64,000 nucleotides of DNA from Hoylesella saccharolytica JCM 17484 (GCF_000614205.1 NZ_BAKN01000001.1:186001-250000), one strand, 5' to 3'; shown: positions 18,901-27,367, counted from the first letter of the stretch. The notes: generated by a model from the sequence alone, not told the origin. Numbers and translations: made by a program.

Positions 18901-19043
18901 GGTTCACCGCTTGCGTCTTTAACGTGTCCCTTGACTGTGATTTGCTGCGCAAAGGCACTGATGGAAAGGATAAGCGCGCATAAAAGCATACCCATCCTGG
19001 CCAGCATAGTACATTTTACCTGCTTCATCATTCTTTGTTCCAT
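15990..19043 (-). CDS. susC: SusC-type TonB-dependent outer-membrane transporter
   Basis: The 1017-residue product has a signal peptide ending ISAFAQ and a carboxypeptidase-like domain (VKGHVKDASGEPVIGATV). The conserved NEVVVIGYG segment and a plug domain (MLSGKVAGVNI, IRIRGGSSLNASNNPLIVID, ATAIYGSRGSNGVIIITTKKG) follow, then a C-terminal 22-strand barrel ending in ILGLSLNF. It imports oligosaccharides using TonB energy. With SusD, SusE and SusF downstream and LacI divergent, the likely substrate is starch-derived maltodextrin. The length is typical. Confidence 0.95.
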   Translation of the reverse strand: MEQRMMKQVKCTMLARMGMLLCALILSISAFAQQITVKGHVKDASGEPVIGATVRVAGQTGGVITDLDGNFVIQVQTGATITISYIGYSDAKVAASPNVDVTLKDDAGKALNEVVVIGYGVVKKSDLTGSVAALKPDSKNKGLVVNPQDMLSGKVAGVNITSDGGAPGAGANIRIRGGSSLNASNNPLIVIDGIAMDNNGVQGLANPLSMVNPQDIESFNVLKDASATAIYGSRGSNGVIIITTKKGRKGMAPQVSYNGSLTVSEKSKSLKLMNGDEYREFIINKYGAGSDAAKALGTSNTDWQKEIYRTAISHDHNVALQGAVKNVPYRVSIGYTGQEGILKTSDFKRYTAAVNLNPSFFDDHLTMNLNAKGMYAESHFPNLAAINDAFRFDPTQSIYDDSDDAKKHYGGYFQWKTIGGITDIDTHFPTAFNNLAPNNPVAMLNLHHEKAYSRSFVGSADIDYKVHGFEDLRLHLTLGADVSKGKQNKSVPPISSENFYYGSYGATEKLKRNLSLSMYAQYFKDFNDKHHFDLMAGYEWQHFWRDEHKDYFGYYQSTSSVKPGQETDHTPFYTKTENYLVSFFGRANYTFLNRYFFTATVRDDGSSRFKQHWAWFPSFAFAWRMKDEKALKDVNWLSDMKLRLGWGMTGQQEGNGTQESIGDYNYFAVYNSNTGTQSFYPLLGIGRLYTPQAYDANLKWETTTTYNIGLDWGILNQRVSGSIDWYYRKTTDLLNYSPVAAGTNFDNKVMTNIGSLENTGIEATLSWKAIQSKDWYWTLDYNITYNHNQITELTGANSKPIENGKSLNSSIGKKIFAYAVGHPSTSFWVYQQAYDQNGRAIEGAIVDRNGDGAITDDDRYFYKQAAAPVTMGLSSRLEYKKWDLGMAFRASIGNYVYNDVEASRSNMSQLWAPSGFLEQRPKSVLDLNWQTSNWVQSDYFVHNASFLKCDNITLGYSFDKLFKTNGWHGLNGRVYATASNVFTITKYKGLDPEVFSGLDYELYPRPISFILGLSLNF

Positions 19044-19296
19044 AGAGTTTAGTTATACATTGTTATATTGAATATCCTGTTTAGGTCATCTGTTGGTAGG
19101 TCGAAGACGTTACCCCGCAGTAGTTTTCACCGGGGCAAATGCGTTTATTTTATTTATCTTCAGTACTTGTTACAATAGTTGTATAGGTCTTCTTCCAAAT
19201 AGATTGACGATGATTTTGTAAATCATCTATAATGCAAAAATAGTTCTCTTCGCATTACGTTGTACCTTTTTAGGGGTAAAAGCGATATTTGTTTGG

Positions 19297-19310
19297 TGCA
19301 AACGTTTGCA
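19297..19310. promoter_or_regulatory. LacI-family operator candidate
   Basis: TGCAAACGTTTGCA is a perfect 14-bp palindrome with the central CG of LacI/GalR-type operators. It lies in the 546-bp gap between divergent susC and lacI, about 255 bp upstream of the susC start. A second palindrome, TGTAAATAAATTTACA, is at 19457-19472 nearer lacI. Confidence 0.65.
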
Positions 19311-19422
19311 TATTTAGTTGTTTGGTGGGGTATTTTTGTGCGATAAGGTATTGAAAAATAATAGAGATACCTATTTATTCGCTTTTCGTTCGTTACCTGT
19401 TTTATCTTTATACCTTTTTATA

Positions 19423-19496
19423 TATCTTTGCATAAGATAGGCTGTACTCGGCAATTTGTAAATAAATTTACATTGCGCTTGTTTGCACTATCTTTG
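19423..19496 (+). promoter_or_regulatory. lacI promoter region carrying the 66-bp promoter element
   Basis: Two TATCTTTG boxes (19423-19430 and 19489-19496) are exactly 66 bp apart. The stretch between them (GCATAAGATAGGCTG...ACTCGGCAA...TTTGCACTATCTTTGCA) matches the repeat upstream of the topoisomerase gene at 45437-45557. The second box lies about 95 bp before the lacI start. Confidence 0.6.
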
Positions 19497-19589
19497 CATT
19501 ATACTGACATTGTCTCTGTTAATTCAATCCGGTTGCTGTTGTTTTTCATTTGCACTATCCGGGTATTAGGTCTTCACATAAATTAAAGG

Positions 19590-20618
19590 ATGATGAAAGA
19601 GATGTCTGCCATCACGATGAAAGATATTGCAAGAGAGCTGAATGTCTCTGTTGCAACGGTTTCGCGAGCACTTAAGAACAGTCCGTGTATCAGCCTTCAG
19701 CAACGCGAACGTATTCAGGCTTATGCTCGTGAACATGAGTTTTACCCCAATTTTATTGCAGAGAGCTTGCGCAACAGCAAGATACGACCGATGAAAATTA
19801 TCGGTGTCATCATTCCAGAGTTTACTCATTTCTATTTTTCTTCCATACTCAGTGGTATCGAAGAAGAAGCTTCGGCACGCGGTTATCGCATCATGATTGC
19901 GCAAAGCAACGAGCAATACGACCGTGAAGTAAGCATCTGCAAATCGTTTTTCGAGAACAGAGTATGCGGCATTATTGTGTCGCAGGCCAAAGATACTGCT
20001 GTTTACGATCACTTTCAGCGATTTATTGATGCAGGCGTACCATTGGTTTTCTACGACAGAATATGTACGGGCGTCAATGCCAGTCGTGTGGTTGTAGACG
20101 ATTACATGGGTGCTTACACCGCTGTAAGCTATCTTATCGAAACGGGTTGCAAACGTGTGGCGTTCTATGGATCGCCTATGAAGATGGAGATTTCTAAGAA
20201 TCGGTATAACGGTTATCGTGATGCGCTACTTAAACATGGACTTAAAGCCGACGAAAGTTTAGCTTTGATATGCGACAATAGGGCAGATGCCGAGGTGCTT
20301 ACGCCCGACATTCTGGCCCGAAAAGACCGTCCCGATGCTTTCTTTGCTGTAAACGACGACACCGCTATCGGTATTCTTTACACTGCCAAACACGCCGGTT
20401 TTCGTGTTCCCGACGATATCAGCGTGTGCGGTTTTACGAACGGACAACGTGCCATAGCTTGCGATCCGCCTCTCACAACGGTAGAACAGCGGGGGTATAA
20501 GGTAGGGCAAGAGGCGGCCGATATGTTAATTCGGCATGTTGAAGGTGCTATCGAGAAGGGACAAATAGAACGCCGCGTGGTGCGAACAAGGTTAGTTGTG
20601 AGAGGAACAACGCGGTAA
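19590..20618 (+). CDS. LacI-family transcriptional regulator of the sus locus
   Basis: The 342-residue protein has an N-terminal helix-turn-helix (TMKDIARELNVSVATVSRAL) with the hinge-helix region at about residues 50-65, followed by a periplasmic-binding-protein-like effector domain (IIGVIIPEFTHFYFSSILSG; FFAVNDDTAIGIL; VCGFTNGQRA). It is divergent from susCDEF and precedes an MFS sugar transporter. This suggests it controls both through the palindrome at 19297. In Bacteroides thetaiotaomicron starch sensing uses SusR instead; LacI regulators take this place in some other Bacteroidetes. ATG 19605 is an alternative start. Confidence 0.9.
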   Translation: MMKEMSAITMKDIARELNVSVATVSRALKNSPCISLQQRERIQAYAREHEFYPNFIAESLRNSKIRPMKIIGVIIPEFTHFYFSSILSGIEEEASARGYRIMIAQSNEQYDREVSICKSFFENRVCGIIVSQAKDTAVYDHFQRFIDAGVPLVFYDRICTGVNASRVVVDDYMGAYTAVSYLIETGCKRVAFYGSPMKMEISKNRYNGYRDALLKHGLKADESLALICDNRADAEVLTPDILARKDRPDAFFAVNDDTAIGILYTAKHAGFRVPDDISVCGFTNGQRAIACDPPLTTVEQRGYKVGQEAADMLIRHVEGAIEKGQIERRVVRTRLVVRGTTR

Positions 20619-21146
20619 TTCGTAGTTCACGATGCATCATTCATAATCTTAGGTGTGCATATTGGGGCCTCTATGTTATATGGCATCTGGCGGTTATCTG
20701 TCAACATTTATAGTTTACCTATACAACAGCTGTTATTTCATAAATGTTATAAGCTTCGTATAATCAAGGTGTAAATAGGGCGTTATGAATAAGTAAGTAT
20801 TTGTTGCAACTTAGAAATATGAAAGTGAAAGATAAAATAATAAAGAGTAATACCTTATAAATAGGGTAGAGATGAAAGATATAAATAAGCATGTCGTTGT
20901 ATTAAAAAATATGGATTTTTCTGTTTGAAGTGTAAGACTTTGTACTTACCTTCGCGATAAATAATAAGGTATTAGTTATGTATTGAGTTGATAAAACGTT
21001 CATAACGGTTGTAAAAAGACAGCTGAATAGTAAGTAAGAGTGAAAAAAATGAATAGTTAAGTACAGTATTTAAGATAATGATAACGTATCTCATTGTGAA
21101 TGAAGTAAACAATGAAATGTGAAGAATAAATTATGAATTGTGAATT
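20619..21146. other. 528-bp AT-rich gap between lacI and the MFS gene
   Basis: No ORF, RNA or repeat array is evident. Low-complexity runs of the type GAATTGTGAATTATGAAT precede the MFS start, as at several intergenic sites here. No clear terminator was found, so cotranscription of lacI with the MFS gene is not excluded. Confidence 0.5.
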
Positions 21147-22484
21147 ATGAATCATCAATTAAAAAACAAGCCCGATCTTAGTTTTTGGAAACTGTGGAAC
21201 CTTAGTTTCGGTTTCTTCGGTGTGCAGATTGCTTATGCGCTGCAAAGTGCAAATATTTCGCGTATCTTTTCGACGTTGGGAGCCGACCCCCATAACCTCA
21301 GTTACTTCTGGATATTACCACCGTTGATGGGTATTTTGGTACAGCCCATCGTCGGAACATTGAGCGATAAAACCTGGACACGCTTTGGGCGCCGTATACC
21401 TTATCTCTTTGTGGGTGCCACCATAGCTGTTTTGGTGATGTGTTTGCTGCCCAATGCCGGCTCGTTGGGTATGGCGGCAGCCACTGCAATGGTGTTCGGA
21501 TTGGGTGCATTGATGTTTCTTGACACCAGTATCAACATGGCAATGCAACCTTTTAAGATGCTGGTGGGCGATATGGTAAACGAAAAGCAGAAGGCTTTGG
21601 CTTATTCCATACAGAGTTTTCTTTGTAATGCCGGCTCGGTGGTAGGCTTTGTTTTTCCTTTCTTTTTTACTTATATCGGTCTAAGCAATGTCGCAGCAGC
21701 CGGTACGGTGCCCGATTCTGTTATCTGGTCGTTCTATATTGGAGCCTACATTCTTATTCTTTGTGTTATCTATACCTCGGTCAACGTAAAAGAATGGCCG
21801 CCCGAAACGTATGCAGAATATAACCGTTTGGAAACGCCACTTCATGAAGAGAAGGCCAATATGTGGCAGTTGCTGCGCCGTGCACCTGCTACTTTCTGGA
21901 CTGTTGGATTGGTTCAGTTCTTTTGTTGGGCTGCTTTTATGTACATGTGGACCTACACTACGGGTTCGATTGCCGATACTTGCTGGGGCGTAGACATGCA
22001 ACAGCAAACTGCAACTACCACCCTTGCTTATCAGGAAGCGGGTAATTGGGTGGGTATTCTGTTTGCCATTCAGGCTATCGGAAGCGTTGTCTGGGCGGTT
22101 GTGTTGCCCCTTTTGAGAAACCGAAAGCTGGCTTATGCCCTCTCGCTTCTGCTTGGTGGCATCGGCTTTGGTCTTGTTCCGTTTGTCAGCGATAAGTATT
22201 TGATGTTTATTCCCTTCATTCTTATCGGTTGCGCATGGGCTGCTATGCTGGCCATGCCCTTTACTTTCGTTACCAATGCATTGGAAGGACGTGGGCACAT
22301 GGGTGCCTATCTGGGCCTTTTTAACGGCACCATTTGCGTACCTCAGATTATCGCCGCTGCGCTGGGAGGTGTGGTTTTTCACCTTTTGGGCAGTGTACAG
22401 AGCCACATGATGATGGCTGCCGGTGTGTTGTTGATTGTGGGGATGTGCTGCGTTTGCCTAATTAAAGATAAGGCAGCAGCTTGA
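21147..22484 (+). CDS. MFS sugar transporter (maltose/SLC45-like)
   Basis: The 445-residue protein has twelve likely membrane helices. It carries the family N-terminal LSFWKLWNLSFGFFGVQIAY and ISRIFSTLGADP, and the loop motif GTLSDKTWTRFGRRIPY. Relatives in Bacteroidetes starch loci import maltose or maltodextrin across the inner membrane after SusCD uptake. Its position beside lacI and susCDEF supports that role. Maltose phosphorylase and phosphoglucomutase genes, often next to this transporter, are absent here. Confidence 0.87.
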   Translation: MNHQLKNKPDLSFWKLWNLSFGFFGVQIAYALQSANISRIFSTLGADPHNLSYFWILPPLMGILVQPIVGTLSDKTWTRFGRRIPYLFVGATIAVLVMCLLPNAGSLGMAAATAMVFGLGALMFLDTSINMAMQPFKMLVGDMVNEKQKALAYSIQSFLCNAGSVVGFVFPFFFTYIGLSNVAAAGTVPDSVIWSFYIGAYILILCVIYTSVNVKEWPPETYAEYNRLETPLHEEKANMWQLLRRAPATFWTVGLVQFFCWAAFMYMWTYTTGSIADTCWGVDMQQQTATTTLAYQEAGNWVGILFAIQAIGSVVWAVVLPLLRNRKLAYALSLLLGGIGFGLVPFVSDKYLMFIPFILIGCAWAAMLAMPFTFVTNALEGRGHMGAYLGLFNGTICVPQIIAAALGGVVFHLLGSVQSHMMMAAGVLLIVGMCCVCLIKDKAAA

Positions 22485-22549
22485 TTTTATCGGGCGAAAG
22501 ATTGACGGTTCGGCGGCAGTTGGTTTGCATGCGTTTCGCCATTCTCTAA

Positions 22550-22659
22550 CAATAACGATAGTACCAATGTCTGGTAGTGCCACTACCACTGTTTGGTAGC
22601 ATGGCTACCAGTGCTTGGTAGGGTGAGTACCAACGCTTGGTAGTCATTTGGGTAGTCTT
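22550..22659. repeat. 22-bp-pitch array of TGGTA...TACCA palindromes upstream of the PAP2 gene
   Basis: Units start at 22550 (left half degenerate), 22572, 22594, 22616 and 22638 (right half degenerate). The core is TGGTAG-N5-STACCA with a 5-bp spacer. The array ends exactly one base before the ATG at 22660. Its sequence is unrelated to the A4...T4 arrays but its 22-bp pitch is identical. Confidence 0.85.
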
Positions 22660-23226
22660 ATGATGCGATTGATTTTTTTGTTTCTTTTTAGTTTTTTGCT
22701 GTTAACAGGTCGTGCGCAATACAAGCCTTATCATGGTGACGGCATAGAAGATTACTTACGGTTTGCACCCTTAACCGCGACGTATGTTATGAAAGCGGCG
22801 GGTGTAGAGGGGGCAAGCTCTTGGAAACGACTGCTGGTTAACTCAGCCGCTTCAGTGGCTTTAACCTCTGGCACCACCTTTTTGCTAAAGCGATCCATAC
22901 ACAGTAGGCGTCCTGATGGAACAGATAGAGTGTCATTTCCATCAGGGCATACCTCGTTTGCTTTTGCCGGAGCCACCATCTTACACAAAGAATACGGCAA
23001 ATTTTCAGCTTGGATTAGCGTGGCAGGTTATACCGTTGCCACGGTCACAGCATTAGAACGGGTGCGCCGCAACCGACATCGCTGGAGCGACATTATCGTT
23101 GGTGCGGGATTGGGTGTGCTGGGAACGCATGCCGGTTATTGGCTGGGTGATAAGCTTACGGGCGAGAAAAGCCGTTATGTTGTGGGTGTAACGGAAGATG
23201 GTATCACGCTGATGGTATGTCTGTAA
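22660..23226 (+). CDS. PAP2-family phosphatase
   Basis: This is a secreted or membrane-associated acid phosphatase-type enzyme of about 188 residues. It has an N-terminal hydrophobic signal (LIFLFLFSFLLLTGRAQ) and the three-part PAP2 active site: KRSIHSRRP, then PSGHTSFAFA with the catalytic His, then RVRRNRHRWSDI with the second His. Family members dephosphorylate lipid phosphates such as undecaprenyl pyrophosphate or PAP. The start at 22660 is the first ATG; an upstream TTG at 22648 lies inside the repeat array. No partner gene is adjacent on this strand. Confidence 0.85.
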   Translation: MMRLIFLFLFSFLLLTGRAQYKPYHGDGIEDYLRFAPLTATYVMKAAGVEGASSWKRLLVNSAASVALTSGTTFLLKRSIHSRRPDGTDRVSFPSGHTSFAFAGATILHKEYGKFSAWISVAGYTVATVTALERVRRNRHRWSDIIVGAGLGVLGTHAGYWLGDKLTGEKSRYVVGVTEDGITLMVCL

Positions 23227-23272
23227 GTTATCTTAACAAGGCAGAAAAGAAAGTTTATGATCAATGAAAAAA

Positions 23273-23297
23273 GATGCTTTTCGAGCCGAAAGGCATC
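23273..23297 (-). terminator. Distal minus-strand terminator hairpin
   Basis: GATGCTTTTC and GAAAGGCATC pair around GAGCC; on the minus strand it is followed by TTTTTTCATT. It may act as a backup to the hairpin at 23311. Confidence 0.6.
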
Positions 23298-23310
23298 TCC
23301 TAAAAAGATA

Positions 23311-23343
23311 AAAGGCCGCGAGTTCTACAGAACAACGGCCTTT
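23311..23343 (-). terminator. Terminator between convergent PAP2 and anti-sigma genes
   Basis: AAAGGCCG and CGGCCTTT form the outer stem with inner TTCT/AGAA pairing. On the minus strand it is followed by TATCTTTTTAGG. Confidence 0.7.
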
Positions 23344-23442
23344 ATCTACGTTAGTATGTTATGAAAAATTTGAGAGAAAGAAGCTTCTCAGCTTCGCATT
23401 GTTTTACTAAACATTATTTATAGAGAAAGCATAGAAAATTTC

Positions 23443-23931
23443 TTACTTAATGATATTGACGGGAATGGGCTGTAAAGTAGCTTTCTGTAAGGTGTCGGTC
23501 GTGGTCGAATCGCCCATTGCAACCGATGCGCCTTTATCTATTTTATTATATCCCGCAAGGTTTACTGCGTCGTTTTTGCTGTTGTTAAACGATTCTTGCG
23601 CAGCGTTTCCCAGTGTCAGGAAGATAGCTACTACAGCGGCAGCTTTAAACAACGGCATCAGCCTTTGTGTCATTGTGATGGTGCGTGCCTTCACTTTCAG
23701 CGGCTCTTCCTCGTTGATAACAGACAGTATTTTGCTATCGAAGTCGCTGCCTAATACGTGCGTGCTCACCTCCTTTTGCTCGTAAACGAAGAGCGCCTGA
23801 TAGGGTAGCAGATGTGCCGGAATGTCTTTCTGGCTGAAGAACGTGCGTAAGATGTCTTCCTCTTCTAAAGAAGTTTCGCAGTTCCAATAGCGTTCCAGCA
23901 GCTGCTCGATATATTTATAGTCCATAATCAT
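23443..23931 (-). CDS. Single-pass membrane protein, putative anti-sigma factor
   Basis: The 162-residue protein has an acidic N-terminal region (YIEQLLERYWNCETSLEEEDIL) typical of Bacteroidales proteins encoded next to ECF sigma factors, then one membrane segment near residues 92-108 (LFKAAAVVAIFLTLG) and a short outer tail. No zinc-binding anti-sigma motif is seen. It overlaps the 3' end of the sigma gene by 17 bp, which supports a regulatory pairing. The function is inferred from position and layout. Confidence 0.7.
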   Translation of the reverse strand: MIMDYKYIEQLLERYWNCETSLEEEDILRTFFSQKDIPAHLLPYQALFVYEQKEVSTHVLGSDFDSKILSVINEEEPLKVKARTITMTQRLMPLFKAAAVVAIFLTLGNAAQESFNNSKNDAVNLAGYNKIDKGASVAMGDSTTTDTLQKATLQPIPVNIIK

Positions 23932-24427
23932 CTACCTTTTTAAACTTCTGTTTAATGGTTTGTCTTGCTCTGAAGAGGTTTACTTTTACCTGTTCTTCGG
24001 TTATCTGCATCACCTCTGCAATTTCTTTGTACGTTTTCCCTTCAAAATCTCTGAGCTGCATACAGCTTTTTTGTTTCTCGGGCAACGTGTCGATGAAGGT
24101 TTTGATGAGGCTGATTCGATCGTTTTGCAACATCTCCTCGTATGGATTGAAAGCAGAATCGGGTCTCTCGGGGCCAACATCTTCGAGCGAGTGGTTTTTA
24201 TTTTCGTGCCGTTTGATGCTGTCGAGCGAGAGATTTCGACAGATCGTAAGACTGAAAGCCTCGATGGATACGATTTCATTCCACTTTTCTCGCCGGTTCC
24301 AAACCTTGATCAGTGTATCTTGCACGATGTCTTCTGCGTCGCCCGGGTTGAGCGTTATGCGCAGCGCAAGCCGATAAAGCTTGTCTTTTAAAGGGAGAAC
24401 ATCGTGTTGAAAACTGATTTTATTCAT
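23915..24427 (-). CDS. ECF-type RNA polymerase sigma factor
   Basis: This 170-residue sigma-70 family protein has region 2 (YRLALRITLNPGDAEDIVQD, TLIKVWNRREKW) and region 4 (LPEKQKSCMQLRDFEGKTYK, then EIAEVMQITEEQVKVNLFRAR). The size is standard for ECF sigma factors. It is cotranscribed with the downstream overlapping membrane protein. Target genes cannot be read from the sequence. Confidence 0.92.
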   Translation of the reverse strand: MNKISFQHDVLPLKDKLYRLALRITLNPGDAEDIVQDTLIKVWNRREKWNEIVSIEAFSLTICRNLSLDSIKRHENKNHSLEDVGPERPDSAFNPYEEMLQNDRISLIKTFIDTLPEKQKSCMQLRDFEGKTYKEIAEVMQITEEQVKVNLFRARQTIKQKFKKVDDYGL

Positions 24428-24486
24428 CGTGTCTCTTGATTGAATGACGAGTGGGTTACAAGTAAGTTACGCGCGTTAACATTTAT

Positions 24487-25275
24487 TTATATAATAATTG
24501 TACCTGTTTGGATACAATCAGGGCTTTGAAAGGAGCTTTCAGCGTCTGTGATAATCACTCGATGCACACCTGCTTCGGCTGCCGAAAGGGCACTTTCGAT
24601 CTTCGGAATCATGCCTGCTGAGATGGTGCCGTTGGCGATATGGACTTTAAAATCATGTCGGTTGATGCATGGAATGATACTGTCGGTGTTGTCGGGGTGT
24701 GCCAAAACACCTTTCTTTTCAAAGCAGTAAACCAGCGTTACTTCATAATAGGGTGCCAATGCTTTGGCTATTTCAGATGCCATAGTATCGGCATTGGTGT
24801 TGAGCAGCTGTCCTTTTCCGTCGTGTGTAAGGGGTGAAATGACCGGCGTGATACCCCAATCGATAAGCTTTTTCAAGATTTGGGCATCTGTTTGCTCTAC
24901 ATCGCCGACGTATCCGAAGTTCACTCCGTTGACAACGGGGCGTTGATGACTGCGAATAAGGTTCATATCGGCGCCTGTAAGACCGAGTGACGGTACACCG
25001 AGTGCTTGCAAACGCGCTACGATGGTCTTGTTAATGAGTCCACCATAAACCATTACAGCCACTTCGAGCATAGGTTGGTCGGTAACTCTGCGACCGTTAA
25101 TAAGTTGGGTTGAGATACCCAGTTGTTGGGCAATATCAGTGGCTCTGCGACCTCCTCCGTGAACAAGTATCTTGCGTCCTTCGAGCTTTGCAAAGTTCGA
25201 AAGCAGCTTTTCCAGTTGTGCCGGGTCTTCAATGATGGCGCCTCCGGTCTTTATAATGGTGATTTTTTCTTGCAT
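24487..25275 (-). CDS. argB: Acetylglutamate kinase
   Basis: The enzyme phosphorylates N-acetylglutamate in arginine biosynthesis. This 262-residue amino acid kinase-fold protein has IIKTGGAI at residue 7, LVHGGGRRATD near residue 38, and the C-terminal nucleotide-binding part (SAGMIPKIESALSAAEAGVHRV). Bacteroidetes enzymes may use N-succinylated intermediates, so the acyl group is not certain. It lies 200 bp downstream of speA, another arginine-related gene, on the same strand. Confidence 0.9.
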   Translation of the reverse strand: MQEKITIIKTGGAIIEDPAQLEKLLSNFAKLEGRKILVHGGGRRATDIAQQLGISTQLINGRRVTDQPMLEVAVMVYGGLINKTIVARLQALGVPSLGLTGADMNLIRSHQRPVVNGVNFGYVGDVEQTDAQILKKLIDWGITPVISPLTHDGKGQLLNTNADTMASEIAKALAPYYEVTLVYCFEKKGVLAHPDNTDSIIPCINRHDFKVHIANGTISAGMIPKIESALSAAEAGVHRVIITDAESSFQSPDCIQTGTIII

Positions 25276-25474
25276 AACGTGAGGAGTTTAGTGTGAAGTA
25301 ATGAATAAAAGCGTGTTGTATCGCTCCTGAATATCCATTAAACCGTAATTTATAAGTCCTATTTTAATGTCCAAAGGGTATCAAACCTTCGTTCTTATTC
25401 TTTTCATACTTCATCCACAAGGCATTCATTCTAATCCCCAAACTTCTATTCTTCATCTCGAGGCAACGAGCTTA

Positions 25475-27367
25475 TTACTCCAGATATGTGTATCCGTAGA
25501 GTCCGGAACGATAGTTTGAGAGAAACTCTTTACCTTCTTCGAGCGATATTTTGCCTTGTTTTACACTCTTGGTAACCCATATTTCGAGTTGCCGAACCAA
25601 TTTTTTAGGATTATATTGTACATAGTCGAGTACCTCTTCAACGGTTTCTCCGTCGAAAATTTGGTCGATACTATATCCCCCATCCTTAACAGATATGTGT
25701 ACAGCGTTAGTATCTCCGAAGAGATTATGCATGTCGCCAAGTATCTCTTGATAAGCTCCGACGAGAAAAACACCGAGATAATACGGTTCGTTTTTGCGCA
25801 GTGTATGCACCGGAAGCACATGTGAAATGTGGCGATTGGTAACGAAATTGGCTATCTTTCCGTCGCTGTCGCAGGTTATGTCTTGAAGTGTTGCGTTGCG
25901 TGTAGGCCGCTCGTCGAGCCTTTGAATAGGCACAATAGGAAATAATTGATCGATAGCCCAACTGTCGGGAAGCGACTGAAAGAGTGAGAAATTACAGAAA
26001 TACTTGTCTGCCAACAGCTTGTCCAGATTGCGAAGTTCCTCCGGAACGTGCTTCAAACCCTTGGCAATGGTGTTGATTTCACGGCAAACGCTCCAGTACA
26101 TACTTTCGATTTCGGCCCGTGTACGCAGGTCAACCATGCCATGTGCAAATAGGTCTAACGCCTCTTCGCGTATTTGTTCGGCATCGTGCCAGTCTTCTAA
26201 CATCGAGCGAGAGTTGATGTTATCCCATATATCATACAGGTCTTTTACGAGCTGATGTTCGTTTTCGTTGGGCTCAAAATCTTCGGTCATCTCGGGTAAC
26301 GAAGCTGTTTCGAGTACGTCAATAACCAGTACACTGTGGTGAGCTGTTAACGAACGACCGCTCTCGGTGATGATGTTGGGATGGGCGATACCGTTTTTAT
26401 TGGCAGCTTCGACAAAGGTATAAATACAGTCGTTGACATATTCTTGAATAGAATAGTTAACCGAACTCTCGCTGCTGGGCGAACGTGTGCCGTCGTAATC
26501 GACACCTAATCCGCCGCCGCAATCTACAAAATCGACGTTGTACCCCATTTTATGGAGTTGCACATAGAACTGAGATGCTTCGCGAAGGGCGGTTTGTATG
26601 CGGCGTATCTTGGTGATTTGCGACCCGATATGAAAGTGAATAAGCTTTAAACAGTCGTGCAAACCTTTCTGATCTAATATCTCGAGTGCCTGTAACAGTT
26701 CGCTGCTGGTGAGCCCAAACTTGCTGGCATCGCCTCCGCTTTCTTCCCATTTGCCTGACCCCGACGACGCTAATTTGATACGAATGCCGAGATTAGGGCG
26801 TACGTTCAGTTTCTTAGCGGCCCGTGCAATGAGGTCTAATTCGTTCAGTTTTTCTACAACAATGAAGATGCGTTTACCCATTTTCTGTGCCAAAAGCGCC
26901 AGTTCGATGTAGCTTTGATCCTTATATCCGTTGCAGATAATCAGCGAATCGCTTTGGCATTGCACCGCTATCACGGCGTGAAGTTCGGGTTTTGAGCCTG
27001 CCTCTAAGCCCAAATTAAACTTACGCCCGTGTGAAATAATCTCTTCGACGACAGGTTGCATCTGGTTAACTTTGATGGGATAGATTACAAAGTTTTCGCC
27101 TTTATAATCGTATTCCTTAGCTGCCTGACGGAAACAGCTGGCTGTTTTCTCGATACGACTGTCGAGAATGTCAGGAAAACGCAGCAAAACCGGAGGCGTA
27201 ACATCGCGTAATGACAACTCGTCCATAATGTCACGAAGGTCTATTTCAGTGTTATCCTTACAGGGCGAAACGTACACATCGCCTTTATTGTTAATGCCGA
27301 AATACGAAGTTCCCCATCCGTTGATGTTATAAAGCTCCTTCGAATCGTCGATAGTCCATTTTTTCAT
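25475..27367 (-). CDS. speA: Biosynthetic arginine decarboxylase
   Basis: This 630-residue PLP enzyme converts arginine to agmatine for polyamine synthesis. It begins WTIDDSKELYNINGWGTSYF and has the PLP-lysine segment VIYPIKVNQMQPVV near residue 95, LGLEAGSKPEL, the HFHIGSQI strand and the GGGLGVDYDG phosphate-binding loop. The length equals that of the SpeA family. The gap to argB (25276-25474) shows no clear terminator. Confidence 0.95.
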   Translation of the reverse strand: MKKWTIDDSKELYNINGWGTSYFGINNKGDVYVSPCKDNTEIDLRDIMDELSLRDVTPPVLLRFPDILDSRIEKTASCFRQAAKEYDYKGENFVIYPIKVNQMQPVVEEIISHGRKFNLGLEAGSKPELHAVIAVQCQSDSLIICNGYKDQSYIELALLAQKMGKRIFIVVEKLNELDLIARAAKKLNVRPNLGIRIKLASSGSGKWEESGGDASKFGLTSSELLQALEILDQKGLHDCLKLIHFHIGSQITKIRRIQTALREASQFYVQLHKMGYNVDFVDCGGGLGVDYDGTRSPSSESSVNYSIQEYVNDCIYTFVEAANKNGIAHPNIITESGRSLTAHHSVLVIDVLETASLPEMTEDFEPNENEHQLVKDLYDIWDNINSRSMLEDWHDAEQIREEALDLFAHGMVDLRTRAEIESMYWSVCREINTIAKGLKHVPEELRNLDKLLADKYFCNFSLFQSLPDSWAIDQLFPIVPIQRLDERPTRNATLQDITCDSDGKIANFVTNRHISHVLPVHTLRKNEPYYLGVFLVGAYQEILGDMHNLFGDTNAVHISVKDGGYSIDQIFDGETVEEVLDYVQYNPKKLVRQLEIWVTKSVKQGKISLEEGKEFLSNYRSGLYGYTYLE

